Shown here: positions 15,346-24,615 of the stretch, in pieces
Numbering within the stretch: the stretch's first letter is position 1
Layout of the letters: each line of letters opens with the position of its first letter
Assembly (NCBI RefSeq): GCF_014652455.1
Contig: NZ_BMYV01000003.1
Location: 186,001-250,000 of the forward strand
From: Litorimonas cladophorae
GTDB taxonomy: Bacteria > Pseudomonadota > Alphaproteobacteria > Caulobacterales > Maricaulaceae
Length of the DNA: 64,000 nt
Direction of reading: 5' to 3'
Notes under the pieces: model-generated
The model's database searches: none
What the model was told of the DNA's origin: nothing
What the model saw: only the letters and a program-made list of their open reading frames with translations
Program-made: the position numbers and the translations under genes

Positions 15346-16869
15346 ATGAGCTTCCCCCAGGCCGTAACGCATTCGACAACACTTAAAGAGGCGTTCAAGT
15401 CGTACCTCTCTGGAACAGGTCGCGGCATTTCTGGTGCCGTTGCTGTTTGGGCCGCCTTGTCTACACCTGTCGTTCTCGCCGGTGCCACTCTCTCTGTTGA
15501 TGCGGCTCGCATTTATAATGTGGATGCGGAGCTACAAGCTGCCGCAGATGCATTATCTCGCGCAGGCGCGGCAGAGTTGGACCAACGCGGTGACTCTATT
15601 TCTCGGGCATCTGGGGCAATCTTGAACCTACTTTCCCATGATCAAAAATTTGCCAAAGGCGCTGCAGAAATCGAAATTGAAACGATCACCTATTTTGATG
15701 AAATCCCGACAAATGATTATGAAGACATTCCAGCCAGCAACCGAACCAACTCGGCTGGCGAAGCTCGCTACGTTGAGGTCTCAATCAAGCCGCGGGATGT
15801 CGCGACAATTTTCCCATCAAGTTTGATGCAGAAAATAACCGACACCACCCTCAGCGCAAAAGCTGTTGCAGGTATGGATCAAGTTGTGTGCGGCACCGCA
15901 CCCGTCTTTATTTGTAATCCTTTGGAAGGGGAAAGCACATCCATTTATGAAGCAATGGAAACCAAATCATTTCGTCGCACCCAGATAAAATTTAAAACGC
16001 CAAATAATGTTAGTGACCCACATGGCGCAGGTAATTTCGGTTGGTTGGACCCATTCGGCGGCAACTCGGGCGCATCCAAACTCTCTGATGCCGTCGCGAT
16101 AGACATATCTCCAGCTTGTTTTTCTCAGGCTCAAGGCGTTGTTACCCGTACTGGCAATATTGCTTCAATGCGGTTCGGGCTGAACACGCGCTTCGATCTA
16201 TATGAGGGATCATTTAAATCGAAAAAATCTGATCCACGTTATGCGCCAGCCCAGAATGTCGTCAAAGGTTACGCGAATTCGAAAAAAGGCAATAGCTGTT
16301 CGCAGGCCCCTTCGTCAGAAGCATTAGCTTTGCCTCGGGACGACTGCTTTACCACTGGAGAATGCTCATCGCGTATTGGAAGCGGAGAGTGGGACTTCTC
16401 GACATATATGGAAGTGAATCATCCAGGCTTTACTCGGATTACCATTGAGGGCGTTACTTATCGCCGTGGGTATCAGGGCAAATTTTCGCCTGCGACACCT
16501 CCATCGCGCTACCAAATGTATCGTTGGGAAATCGACAATGATTGCGTACCTGGATCAGAGACCTATGGGAACAACGCCGTTACGGCCGAAGAAGGCTTGC
16601 CCCAGTGTCATACATCTGGCCCATCGACGACAGTTAAAGACCGTCGCATCATCACGGCCGCCGTTCTAAATTGCGGAGAAATCGAGGCCAATTCGCCTAA
16701 GGGAATGTTCAAACGTAAAGATCCGTTACCTGTGGAAACTTTCGTCAAGGTCTTCCTGACAGAGCCAATGGGCAAAGGCCAAGATAATATCATATATGGC
16801 GAGATCGTGGGTCCCGTCGTTAAAGGCAAAGATAGTGAGGCGAATGAAACGGTCGCCGTGCGTCGCTAA
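15346..16869 (+). CDS. TadG-like pilus assembly protein
   Basis: From ATG 15346 (GGAG with six-base spacing) it has 507 residues. The N-terminus carries the TadE/TadG pattern: RGISGAVAVWAALSTPVVLA, one membrane helix, then SVDAARIYNVDAELQAAADA. The extracytoplasmic remainder is rich in Cys (about a dozen) and Gly and has no clear enzyme motif. TadG-like proteins are thought to be pseudopilin- or assembly-associated and anchored in the inner membrane. A frame-consistent TTG 12 bases upstream is rejected because it lies within the ribosome site. The stop overlaps the next ATG by one base. Confidence 0.82.
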   Translation: MSFPQAVTHSTTLKEAFKSYLSGTGRGISGAVAVWAALSTPVVLAGATLSVDAARIYNVDAELQAAADALSRAGAAELDQRGDSISRASGAILNLLSHDQKFAKGAAEIEIETITYFDEIPTNDYEDIPASNRTNSAGEARYVEVSIKPRDVATIFPSSLMQKITDTTLSAKAVAGMDQVVCGTAPVFICNPLEGESTSIYEAMETKSFRRTQIKFKTPNNVSDPHGAGNFGWLDPFGGNSGASKLSDAVAIDISPACFSQAQGVVTRTGNIASMRFGLNTRFDLYEGSFKSKKSDPRYAPAQNVVKGYANSKKGNSCSQAPSSEALALPRDDCFTTGECSSRIGSGEWDFSTYMEVNHPGFTRITIEGVTYRRGYQGKFSPATPPSRYQMYRWEIDNDCVPGSETYGNNAVTAEEGLPQCHTSGPSTTVKDRRIITAAVLNCGEIEANSPKGMFKRKDPLPVETFVKVFLTEPMGKGQDNIIYGEIVGPVVKGKDSEANETVAVRR

Positions 16870-17330
16870 TGTTCACCTTATCCTCATATCGCAAAAATGA
16901 CGACGGCGCTGTTGCCGTTGAAGGCGCTATCCTGTTTCCCATACTGGCGCTGATTGGCTTTGGCATCGTCGATCTGTCCATGATGATGTTGCAAACACAC
17001 AAAATGGAACAAGGCTTGATGGCGAGCGCAAGTTATCTTGCGCGCGCTGAGTCCCCTGCCCAATTGACCTCGCAGGCAAAAAATATTGCTATGACAGGGC
17101 GACCCGATGGAACAGGCCCCGAACGGGTCACAGGATGGAACGAAAGCAACATTACACTTACGATCCGGAACGTCGCCAATAACGGACAATACCGCGGCGG
17201 CGCCGTTATTAAGGTTGCCGAACTTTCCTCCGAGTATGATTACACGGGCCTTGGTTTCATTCGACTAGTAACAGGCGGCACGACGAAAATTCGAACCGAC
17301 CACGAAGAGCGTCTGGTGCATGCACAATGA
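16869..17330 (+). CDS. tadE: TadE-like pseudopilin
   Basis: A 153-residue protein with the TadE N-terminus: YRKNDDGAVAVEGAILFPIL, where a charged segment and Gly precede a hydrophobic helix with Glu at the fifth position after the cleavage site, as in type IV pseudopilins. The helix continues LALIGFGIVDLSMMMLQ. In Aggregatibacter TadE and TadF are processed by the prepilin peptidase TadV. No such peptidase is in this window. ATG overlaps the previous stop by one base, and its own stop overlaps the next ATG (ATGA). Confidence 0.85.
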   Translation: MFTLSSYRKNDDGAVAVEGAILFPILALIGFGIVDLSMMMLQTHKMEQGLMASASYLARAESPAQLTSQAKNIAMTGRPDGTGPERVTGWNESNITLTIRNVANNGQYRGGAVIKVAELSSEYDYTGLGFIRLVTGGTTKIRTDHEERLVHAQ

Positions 17331-17920
17331 AACACTTATTTGATCTGTTCCGAAAATCAGAAAGCGGAAGCGTAACCGTCGAGACCTCGCTCATCATCAT
17401 GCTCCTAATAATGCTCACGGGCGGCACGATTGAGGCAAGCTTTGCGTTTCATCAGTACAATGCAGCCCAACAAGCCGCACGGACGGGCGTTCGGATCGCC
17501 GCAACCTCCGACCCAGTTTCTAGAGACTTCTCAGACTATACGAATGTTGCAGACTTAAGTCTTGAACGCCATTGCAGCAGCGACACGCAGCAGTGTTCAG
17601 GCGGTCAGTATGACTCAAACGCCATGCGCAGAATTATCTTCGGGCCCGACGGCGACGGAGCCTGCGCTGCGACGACGCGGTCCAGACGTGGCATGTGTGA
17701 CGTTTTCAGCGACACCCAGCGTGCGCATGTTGACGTTTCATATATCGGCTCTGGTCTCGGGCGCACAGGCGCACAGGGCGACGCGGCGCCTATTGTCAGT
17801 GTCACTTTACGCGACATTCCGCTGAACTTCGTTTTTCTCGACCTTGTTGGATTTAAGGACATTGTCCACCTCCCGCCTGTCGAGGCAACGCTCATGGGTG
17901 AGGATCTCAAAAATGGCTAG
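17327..17920 (+). CDS. TadE/TadF-like pseudopilin
   Basis: A 197-residue protein with a pseudopilin-like start: FRKSESGSVTVETSLIIMLL and a membrane helix LIMLTGGTIEASFAFHQYNA, then AQQAARTGVRIAA, a stretch common in TadE/TadF proteins. The periplasmic part has five cysteines. It is coupled to the upstream tadE by a 4-base overlap and its last eight bases overlap cpaE. Its order in the operon suggests the TadF role, though TadE and TadF are hard to tell apart by sequence. Confidence 0.8.
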   Translation: MKHLFDLFRKSESGSVTVETSLIIMLLIMLTGGTIEASFAFHQYNAAQQAARTGVRIAATSDPVSRDFSDYTNVADLSLERHCSSDTQQCSGGQYDSNAMRRIIFGPDGDGACAATTRSRRGMCDVFSDTQRAHVDVSYIGSGLGRTGAQGDAAPIVSVTLRDIPLNFVFLDLVGFKDIVHLPPVEATLMGEDLKNG

Positions 17921-18950
17921 ACGGAAAAAATTTAATCGGCGTCGCGGCGATGACCGCGTTGCGAAAAAGCCGGATTATGCTCTCATTCAAAGCGTAGACA
18001 CAGTCTATGAGGATGATCTCGCTATTCCTTTGTTTAATGAGGTTTCTACTCAAGCTGAAAACGAAGCTGTAGACATAGACATGATGACAGAGCTGCCTGA
18101 AACGGGTGAGGCCGAGATAGAGGACGCTTATCTTCCGCTGGCACCCAGCGGAGCAAACACACCGCGCATTTTTGCACTTGTCGGCGCGACGGGCGGGGTT
18201 GGCACAACCTCTCTTGCAACCCAATTAGCGCATGAATTTGCCATGTCATCCAAGCAAGTCACACGTCGCAGACCGGCTGATCCAACCGTTTGCTTGATAG
18301 ATCTTGATTTTGAATCAGGCGCCTGCGCGCACCATCTCGACCTCTTGCCTAGCCTCAGCATTGAAGACCTTTGCGGTCCAGCAGATCATATAGATACGGC
18401 CTTCACGCAAGCTTTGGTCTCCACCCATGAATGTGGCGTATCGCTTTTGGCCGCCCCCAATACAATTGGCGCAAACGCGCGCGTGAACCCGTATACGGTC
18501 ATGGCAATGTTGGACGCCGCAACTGAGCTTTATGACACCGTCATCATCGATATGCCCCGTTACCGCCAGCCATGGACCCTGCCCGTTATGCGCGCCGTCG
18601 ATGTTTTGGGAATCACATGCGAACTCACAATTCCTTCTCTCCATGCGACACGCGAAACATTGGCAAGACTAGCGCATGAAGCCAATGGGAGCGTCAATGC
18701 GCAAGTCATTTTGAGTAAATATGAGAGACGATCTTTTAAAAACACGCTTCGGTTAAGTGATGCTGAAACGGCCCTGGGTCGCGATGTCATGGCGACGCTA
18801 AGCTTAGATCCTGATACCACCCGAGAAGCTTTAAACTGTGGCGAACCTGCAGGTGCCATTCGCCCAGATTCTCGTTTTGTCAAAGATGTTCGCAAACTGG
18901 CCATCGCCCTGCGGGACCAACAGTCTAACGCCTTAGCGAAGGTTGCATAG
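17913..18950 (+). CDS. cpaE: Pilus localisation ATPase-like protein CpaE/TadZ
   Basis: From ATG 17913 (GAGG about ten bases upstream) it has 345 residues. An acidic, probably disordered N-terminus of about 80 residues precedes a MinD/ParA-like fold: ALVGATGGVGTTSLATQLAH, CLIDLDFESGACAHHLDL, and YDTVIIDMPRYRQPW. The P-loop reads TGGVGTT, lacking both lysines of the deviant Walker A. CpaE/TadZ proteins direct the pilus machine to the pole and often have atypical ATP sites, so this is probably still functional in localisation. The receiver-like N-terminal domain of longer TadZ proteins is not evident. Confidence 0.85.
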   Translation: MARRKKFNRRRGDDRVAKKPDYALIQSVDTVYEDDLAIPLFNEVSTQAENEAVDIDMMTELPETGEAEIEDAYLPLAPSGANTPRIFALVGATGGVGTTSLATQLAHEFAMSSKQVTRRRPADPTVCLIDLDFESGACAHHLDLLPSLSIEDLCGPADHIDTAFTQALVSTHECGVSLLAAPNTIGANARVNPYTVMAMLDAATELYDTVIIDMPRYRQPWTLPVMRAVDVLGITCELTIPSLHATRETLARLAHEANGSVNAQVILSKYERRSFKNTLRLSDAETALGRDVMATLSLDPDTTREALNCGEPAGAIRPDSRFVKDVRKLAIALRDQQSNALAKVA

Positions 18951-19031
18951 TCTCGCAAAAATGCGCGCGTTTATGACTTGTTAACTGCAAGCCCTAACAC
19001 CGACCTAAATCTTCTGCCCTAAGGTCCTTCT

Positions 19032-20492
19032 ATGGGACGTTTTTCACAGGCATTAATTGACGACTTAGGCCGCGGAGCCCAACCAGCTCCCTCCCCAGTT
19101 TTTGTGCCGGAAGCGATCACACCCGCCGCAGTCATTCCCCAAAAAGCCACCACGGTGGAACCTGTTTCACAAGAGATGGGGAATGTCTGGCTTGAAACTA
19201 AAATCAAACTCCACACACGACTAATTGACGAAATTGATCTCGCGCAATTGGATGGCCTCGAGAGCCAAGACCTCCGAGACAAAGTCCAATCTATTGTCGT
19301 CGAAATGGCACAAGAAGAACGGTTGAAGATGAATTCAGCTGATCTTCGAAGATTGGGCGATGGCGTTTATGATGAGATGGTGGGGCTCGGCCCACTTGAG
19401 GTCCTGCTTCAAGATGAGAGCATATCTGACGTTCTGATCAATGGCCATGAACGGGTCTTTGTGGAACGTGGCGGGGAGCTAGAACTATCAGCTGTTCGAT
19501 TTGCCAATGAAGCTCATTTGCTACGCATCATCAATCGCATTGTCGCCCAAGTCGGTCGCCGTGTGGATGAAAGCCAACCCTTATGTGATTGCCGTCTACT
19601 GGACGGAAGCCGCGTAAACGTGGCCATCGCGCCCATAGCTGTTGACGGTCCTCTTGTGTCTATTCGCAAATTTTCGAAAGACCCCCTGACGCTCGATAAA
19701 CTAGTCGAGTTCAACGCCATTCCTGATGTGGTAGCACAATTTCTTTGGGCCGCCTGTAAAGCCCGCGTGACGATCCTGATCTCCGGCGGAACTGGCTCGG
19801 GCAAAACCACACTTCTCAATGCGTTGTCGCAATCGATTTCAGAGAAAGAACGATTGATCACCATTGAAGATGCCGCAGAACTACAACTCCAACAGCCGCA
19901 TGTCGCACGCATGGAAACGCGTCCGCCCAACATTGAAGGTTTGGGAGAAATCAAACAGCGCGGCCTTGTCAAAAACGCGCTACGTATGCGGCCAGATCGG
20001 GTGATTTTAGGCGAAGTTCGCGGCGAAGAAGCCTTCGATATGTTACAGGCCATGAACACCGGACATGAAGGGTCTATGGCCACATTGCATGCCAACACGC
20101 CTCGCGATGCCCTTACCCGCCTCGAGCAAATGGTCGCGATGGGAGATATGAAAATCTCGCCCGAAGCCGTGGCTGGACAGATTGCCAGCGCCGTTGGGTT
20201 GATCGTCCAAGCAACGCGGCTGTCCGACGGCCAACGTAAAATTACCTCTGTCGCCGAAGTGACCGGCATGGAGGGCCCCGTTATTCAGATGCAGGAATTA
20301 TTTAACTACACGCGTACCGGAACGGGTCCAAAGCACGAAGTCGTAGGGGAGTTTCGCGCAACAGGCATTCGTCCAAAATGTCTGGACGAAATAATTACCC
20401 GCGCCATACCACTACCCGAAGGCCTATTTGAGCCGCGCGTTATACAACCGGGTCGGCTTTCAGACCTAAGCTTGAAAGAGCGAGTTGGATAG
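19032..20492 (+). CDS. cpaF: Flp pilus assembly ATPase CpaF/TadA
   Basis: A 486-residue type II/IV secretion ATPase. The N-terminal domain includes IGPL-type sequence (VGLGPLEVLLQDESISDVLI) and FVERGGELE. The catalytic core shows Walker A GGTGSGKTT at about 252-260, the Asp box ITIEDAAELQLQQ, Walker B RPDRVILGEVRG at about 320-331 and the His box MNTGHEGSMATLHAN. It powers pilus assembly at the inner membrane with TadB/TadC. An 81-base gap separates it from cpaE, the only sizeable gap within the operon, so an internal promoter is possible. Confidence 0.96.
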   Translation: MGRFSQALIDDLGRGAQPAPSPVFVPEAITPAAVIPQKATTVEPVSQEMGNVWLETKIKLHTRLIDEIDLAQLDGLESQDLRDKVQSIVVEMAQEERLKMNSADLRRLGDGVYDEMVGLGPLEVLLQDESISDVLINGHERVFVERGGELELSAVRFANEAHLLRIINRIVAQVGRRVDESQPLCDCRLLDGSRVNVAIAPIAVDGPLVSIRKFSKDPLTLDKLVEFNAIPDVVAQFLWAACKARVTILISGGTGSGKTTLLNALSQSISEKERLITIEDAAELQLQQPHVARMETRPPNIEGLGEIKQRGLVKNALRMRPDRVILGEVRGEEAFDMLQAMNTGHEGSMATLHANTPRDALTRLEQMVAMGDMKISPEAVAGQIASAVGLIVQATRLSDGQRKITSVAEVTGMEGPVIQMQELFNYTRTGTGPKHEVVGEFRATGIRPKCLDEIITRAIPLPEGLFEPRVIQPGRLSDLSLKERVG

Positions 20493-21451
20493 TGTCATCA
20501 GGTCAGAAAATCGTCATTTATGCGCTCGTATTTGCGGCAGGGTTCCTTCTGCTTCAATCGGTCTTGGGTTTGACCAAGCAAGCGTCTCACCGTGTCCGTC
20601 TGGCAAATGATCGCCTGCGACGTGTGGCCAAGGCTGAGAATGAAGGCGAGGCTTTGGCGAATCTTCGCCGGGCTCGCTCCCTAACCTCTGATGGCTATAT
20701 CGGCGGTCTAAATATCCGCATTGGGCAACTTGTGCTGCAATCAGGGTTGCCGTTGGGTCCATATGGATTTTATTACGCCAGCTTAGGTATGGCAGCCTCC
20801 ATGGGCATGATGGCGTTTTTGGTCAAAGGCACACCTGTCTGGGGCGCAATTGGGTTTGCTTTCGGTACCGTGTTGCCAACTTTGACCGTCTCTTTCTTCG
20901 TGAAACGGCGTCAGAAACGCGCAGTGAGCCAACTGCCCGATGCGTTAGACGTTATAATCCGGTCTCTCGCGGCGGGTCATCCCGTGCCCGTGGCCATGGC
21001 CCTAGTCGCGCGCGAAATGCCGGATCCGATTGGCAGTGAATTTGGCATCGCCTCAGATGAAGTCAGTTTCGGCTCAACTGTTTCCGCCGCCATCCAAAAA
21101 CTGTCAGATAGAATTGGCCATGAAGATTTCGAATTGTTTTCAGCCATGATCCGATTGCAAGAACGCACGGGCGGGAATTTGGCGGAACTCCTGCGCTCAA
21201 ATGCCAAGACGATACGGGACCGCCAAAAGATGCGGTTGAAGATTAAAGCCGCCTCCGCCGAGGGCCGTATGAGTGCCCTTATTCTCAACGCGGCCCCACT
21301 TCTTCTCTTCGTTGCTGTGAACAAAATGAATCCCGAGTTTTATGGTGAGGTCAGCGACAACCCTCTGGTCACTTATTGCCTCTGGGGCGTGGTGGTTTGG
21401 ATGGGGCTTGGAAACCTTGTCATGCGCAGAATGATTAACTTCAAGATATGA
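20492..21451 (+). CDS. tadB: Flp pilus inner-membrane platform protein TadB
   Basis: A 319-residue membrane protein that starts at a GTG overlapping the cpaF stop by one base. It has an N-terminal helix, two central helices (AASMGMMAFLVKGTPVWGAI), the T2SSF cytoplasmic domain (QLPDALDVIIRSLAAGHPVP; FSAMIRLQERTGGNLAELL) and C-terminal helices. This is the standard TadB layout; with TadC it forms the platform that CpaF acts upon. No anomalies were seen. Confidence 0.93.
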   Translation: MSSGQKIVIYALVFAAGFLLLQSVLGLTKQASHRVRLANDRLRRVAKAENEGEALANLRRARSLTSDGYIGGLNIRIGQLVLQSGLPLGPYGFYYASLGMAASMGMMAFLVKGTPVWGAIGFAFGTVLPTLTVSFFVKRRQKRAVSQLPDALDVIIRSLAAGHPVPVAMALVAREMPDPIGSEFGIASDEVSFGSTVSAAIQKLSDRIGHEDFELFSAMIRLQERTGGNLAELLRSNAKTIRDRQKMRLKIKAASAEGRMSALILNAAPLLLFVAVNKMNPEFYGEVSDNPLVTYCLWGVVVWMGLGNLVMRRMINFKI

Positions 21452-22386
21452 GATTCCATAACGCATTAACGGTCATCATTGCGCTGACCTTTCTAGGGGT
21501 TTCTCTGGTGCTCTGCTTCATTGCGGTGCGCGGGGCGATCCGAGAAAATTCCCGTGTGGAAAGACGGTTGGCTGGCGGTGCGCGTTTGGACGAAGATGCT
21601 GATGTCGGAATTGGCGCAAAATCGCGTGCGAAACGAAACCTGATTTCTCAACTTGGCGCGCATCTGACACTTCCCGATGCAAAAGAAATTACCCGCCTCA
21701 GGTTTATGCTGGCTCAAGCCGGATATTTCGATCGATCAACGGTTAAGACCTTCCTCGCTGCACGTGTCATTTTTCTATTTGGGCCAGCCATGATTTGCCT
21801 CCTCATGTGGGGGTCGATTGCCGCGAAGCTGGGAACCAAACCTGCAATTCTGATCTGCTTCTCTCTCGCTGGCCTCGGTCTTCTAGGTCCAGAGCGATTC
21901 CTGAAATGGAAAGCAGGAAAGCGGACAGATCAATGCCGTAAGGGCTTCCCAGATATGATGGACTTGATGACCGCCTGCGTGGAAGCCGGGCTGGGAATGG
22001 ACGCCGCCCTCATTCGCGTTGGCCATGAATTGGGGGGGCGCTATCCCGCGCTCAAAGAGAACTTGGATATCATGAATCTCGAGCTTCGCGCGGGACGGGA
22101 ACGCAATGAAGCTATGATTAATTTCGCCGACCGCATCAATTTAGACGAAGCAAAAGCCCTCGCGGTTATGCTAAAACAAGCGGAAGAAATGGGATCCAGT
22201 GTTGGAAAAGCGCTACGGACATTTTCCGAAGATATGCGGCACAAACGCATGATGAAAGCTGAGGAAAAAGCGGCGGCGCTTTCGGCTAAACTTACCGTGC
22301 CGCTTATCCTTTTTATCTTCCCAACAATCATGGTCATGTTGATGCTGCCCGCTGGCATACGCATCATGGAGGGCTTGGCAGGATGA
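21448..22386 (+). CDS. tadC: Flp pilus inner-membrane platform protein TadC
   Basis: A 312-residue membrane protein whose ATG overlaps the tadB stop (ATGA). The T2SSF domain is marked by FPDMMDLMTACVEAGLGMDA and ALAVMLKQAEEMGSSVGKAL, then RHKRMMKAEEKAAALSAKLT leading to the last helices. It partners TadB in the inner-membrane platform. The spacing indicates translational coupling through tadB, tadC and tadD. Confidence 0.93.
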   Translation: MRFHNALTVIIALTFLGVSLVLCFIAVRGAIRENSRVERRLAGGARLDEDADVGIGAKSRAKRNLISQLGAHLTLPDAKEITRLRFMLAQAGYFDRSTVKTFLAARVIFLFGPAMICLLMWGSIAAKLGTKPAILICFSLAGLGLLGPERFLKWKAGKRTDQCRKGFPDMMDLMTACVEAGLGMDAALIRVGHELGGRYPALKENLDIMNLELRAGRERNEAMINFADRINLDEAKALAVMLKQAEEMGSSVGKALRTFSEDMRHKRMMKAEEKAAALSAKLTVPLILFIFPTIMVMLMLPAGIRIMEGLAG

Positions 22387-23231
22387 TAGGTTTCCGGAAA
22401 ACTATTTTTACCATTGCAGTCGCCGCGAGCCTATCCAGCCCGAGCTTTGCAAAATCGGTAGTTACGCAAAACATTCGCGCGATAGAGACCGACTCGACAG
22501 ATGTCTTCGCTGTGCTTGAGAAACTAAAAATCGCGGAGACGGCGCTAGCGCGTAGAGAATACACTGTCGCGAAAAAGGGATTTGAAGATGCCTTGATGCA
22601 CGATCCAAACCTGCGACCCGCGAGGCGTGGATTACGGCGAACTTTGATAGCGATGGGAGACATTGAAACAGCAGCACAATGGCTGGACGAAGAGGTATCT
22701 GCAGATGCCATCATTATCGACATTCTGCTGGGAAAAGTCGACAATCCCAAAACGCGATTGAAGGCCGAGTTGCAAATAAATTCGGAGCCTCGTCTGTGGA
22801 CCCTTCTGGGTACTTTGTATGACCAAACTAAGGACTATTCTAACGCACGGCAAGCTTATGCCATGGCTGACCTAACAGGGGCTCGTCCCGGATTGACTCA
22901 AAATAACATTGGACAATCTCACTGGTTGGAAGGCGATCTAGACTTAGCGCTTAGGTCCTTTGAAGCAGCTGTAGAGGCTGACCCTGATGACACTTTATTT
23001 GACAACAACCGTCGCCGGGTTTTGATCGGATTGGGCAATACACATGATGCCGTTCAGGGTCTGAACGCTGAGCGGGCAGGTCTGTTTCTGGCGAAAGCAG
23101 GCGATCAGGCCATAATTGATGGCGAAGTCAGATTGGCAGAATTTCTGTACCGCAAATCGCTCGACCTTTCACCGCGTCATCGTCCAGAAGTCGCCGAAAA
23201 ACTGGCGCGTTTAAGTCAACCCAACCTCTAA
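22383..23231 (+). CDS. tadD: TadD-like TPR protein, exported
   Basis: The 282-residue protein has a signal peptide (KTIFTIAVAASLSSPSFA) followed by tetratricopeptide-type helical repeats, such as LKIAETALARREYTVAKKGF, SEPRLWTLLGTLYDQTKDYS and NIGQSHWLEGDLDLALRSFE. TadD is a TPR lipoprotein in other systems; here no lipobox Cys is seen, so it is probably soluble in the periplasm. It overlaps tadC by four bases and converges on exoD with a 4-base overlap, closing the operon. Confidence 0.8.
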   Translation: MIGFRKTIFTIAVAASLSSPSFAKSVVTQNIRAIETDSTDVFAVLEKLKIAETALARREYTVAKKGFEDALMHDPNLRPARRGLRRTLIAMGDIETAAQWLDEEVSADAIIIDILLGKVDNPKTRLKAELQINSEPRLWTLLGTLYDQTKDYSNARQAYAMADLTGARPGLTQNNIGQSHWLEGDLDLALRSFEAAVEADPDDTLFDNNRRRVLIGLGNTHDAVQGLNAERAGLFLAKAGDQAIIDGEVRLAEFLYRKSLDLSPRHRPEVAEKLARLSQPNL

Positions 23232-23869
23232 AACACGCCTGCACCTTGACCTGTTAAATTTAGGAGTAACGCGCCGACGCCGATGAAGACGCCAAGGCTC
23301 AGGCTCAGACCAATCAGAATTAGAAGGCCGTCCCGCGCTGTAATGCCCAAGCCTAGCAACAGCACAATGGCGGCGGGCGCAACGACGCCGAATGGCACCA
23401 TGCCGAGCGGGAAGAAGGTGAGTGATAGAATTATCGCCACCAAAGACACAACCACTTGCGCAGGCCCCGTCACTGCCCAGCTAAAACGAGGGCTAATGAT
23501 ACCGTCAATTTTTGCCAGTACAGGACGAACCTTAGTTTGAACGGCCGAGAGCTTTTTAGAAGGAATTTTTACTTTACGTAAAATTTCAGGCATCCAAGGC
23601 GTCCGACGTCTGAACAACAGCTGCAACGCAAAAACCATCACAATCACGCCAAAGGCCGGGGGAATGCCTGGAAGCGCGCCCAGCGGCGTCATCATGCACA
23701 AGCCACACAAGACCATCACAGGGCCAAACGCCCGATTGCCAAACGCTTCGACCACGGTTTTCAAATCAACAGAGTCTTTGCCATCCATGGCAACCTCAAT
23801 GAGATCCATCACGCTCTGCAAGGGCGTGTCATCTTGATCGGTGGTTTCTGTGTCTTGCGGATCATTCAT
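23228..23869 (-). CDS. ExoD-family membrane protein
   Basis: A 213-residue protein from ATG 23869. After an acidic N-terminus it shows the ExoD pattern: FGNRAFGPVMVLCGLCMMTP, LGALPGIPPAFGVIVMVFAL and LLFRRRTPWMPEILRKVKIP, then three to four C-terminal helices. ExoD was first linked to exopolysaccharide production and alkaline tolerance in Sinorhizobium; its biochemical role is unclear. A TTG at 23881 is possible but adds only four residues. It is divergent from the LysE-type gene. Confidence 0.85.
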   Translation of the reverse strand: MNDPQDTETTDQDDTPLQSVMDLIEVAMDGKDSVDLKTVVEAFGNRAFGPVMVLCGLCMMTPLGALPGIPPAFGVIVMVFALQLLFRRRTPWMPEILRKVKIPSKKLSAVQTKVRPVLAKIDGIISPRFSWAVTGPAQVVVSLVAIILSLTFFPLGMVPFGVVAPAAIVLLLGLGITARDGLLILIGLSLSLGVFIGVGALLLNLTGQGAGVF

Positions 23870-23935
23870 CACGCGTGACAAATGTGGTCTGCGCGGCTAG
23901 GGCGCAAGCGGGATTTTGATAGGACCTGTATAAAG

Positions 23936-24553
23936 ATGGAATTTGGCGTTTGGCTCAGCCTCGTAGCGTTGTTCTTTACGGGCGGCTTGACGCCTGGCCC
24001 AGCTGTCATGCTTGTGCTTGCGTCGTCCTTTCGATATGGGTTCAAACCTGCCTTATTGCCGGCTTTGGGCGTTGCTTCGGCCAATGTGTTGTGGCTTTGC
24101 CTTGCGGCTAGTGGAACTGCGGCACTATTTGAAATTTACCCTCGGGCAACCTTAGGCCTCAAAATATTAGGCATTTTGGTTCTGACATGGATGGCTATTT
24201 CCGTTATTTTTGGCCCTCTGCCGCGTTTGGAACCTGACCCAGACGATATACCGAAGCGCGGGCGGCTCTATGCCAAAGGTTTCCTTTTACAGATTACCTC
24301 GCCCATGCCGTTGGTGTATTTTGGTATGCTTCTACCCCTATATTTTTCACCCGATCTGCCATTAGCATCGCAGTTTTTAACTATGCTGGTAACCGTCACA
24401 GTTTTGGAGCTTTTCGGTCTTTCCGTATATGCCTACGCCGCTGGAGCCATACGCCGATTTCTGCAGAAACCTAGAACGGGTCGAATATTCAATATTCTCA
24501 TTGGACTGATTATGATCGCATCTGGCATCTTCGCCGTTCTCTCGACGGCATAA
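23936..24553 (+). CDS. LysE/RhtB-family exporter
   Basis: A 205-residue protein with six likely membrane helices. The signature FTGGLTPGPAVMLVLASSFR near the N-terminus is typical of LysE/RhtB amino acid exporters, as is the basic loop followed by GFLLQITSPMPLVYFGMLLP. I chose ATG 23936, which has AGGA upstream; earlier codons in frame encode Arg-rich non-membrane sequence. The substrate is unknown; this family exports amino acids or related metabolites. It stands alone between exoD and ppa. Confidence 0.87.
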   Translation: MEFGVWLSLVALFFTGGLTPGPAVMLVLASSFRYGFKPALLPALGVASANVLWLCLAASGTAALFEIYPRATLGLKILGILVLTWMAISVIFGPLPRLEPDPDDIPKRGRLYAKGFLLQITSPMPLVYFGMLLPLYFSPDLPLASQFLTMLVTVTVLELFGLSVYAYAAGAIRRFLQKPRTGRIFNILIGLIMIASGIFAVLSTA

Positions 24554-24615
24554 ACCCTTGCAATCAGAGGCCCTGACGGTATGAGGCCCGCAAAACTTTA
24601 GAGGATCTATCTCAC

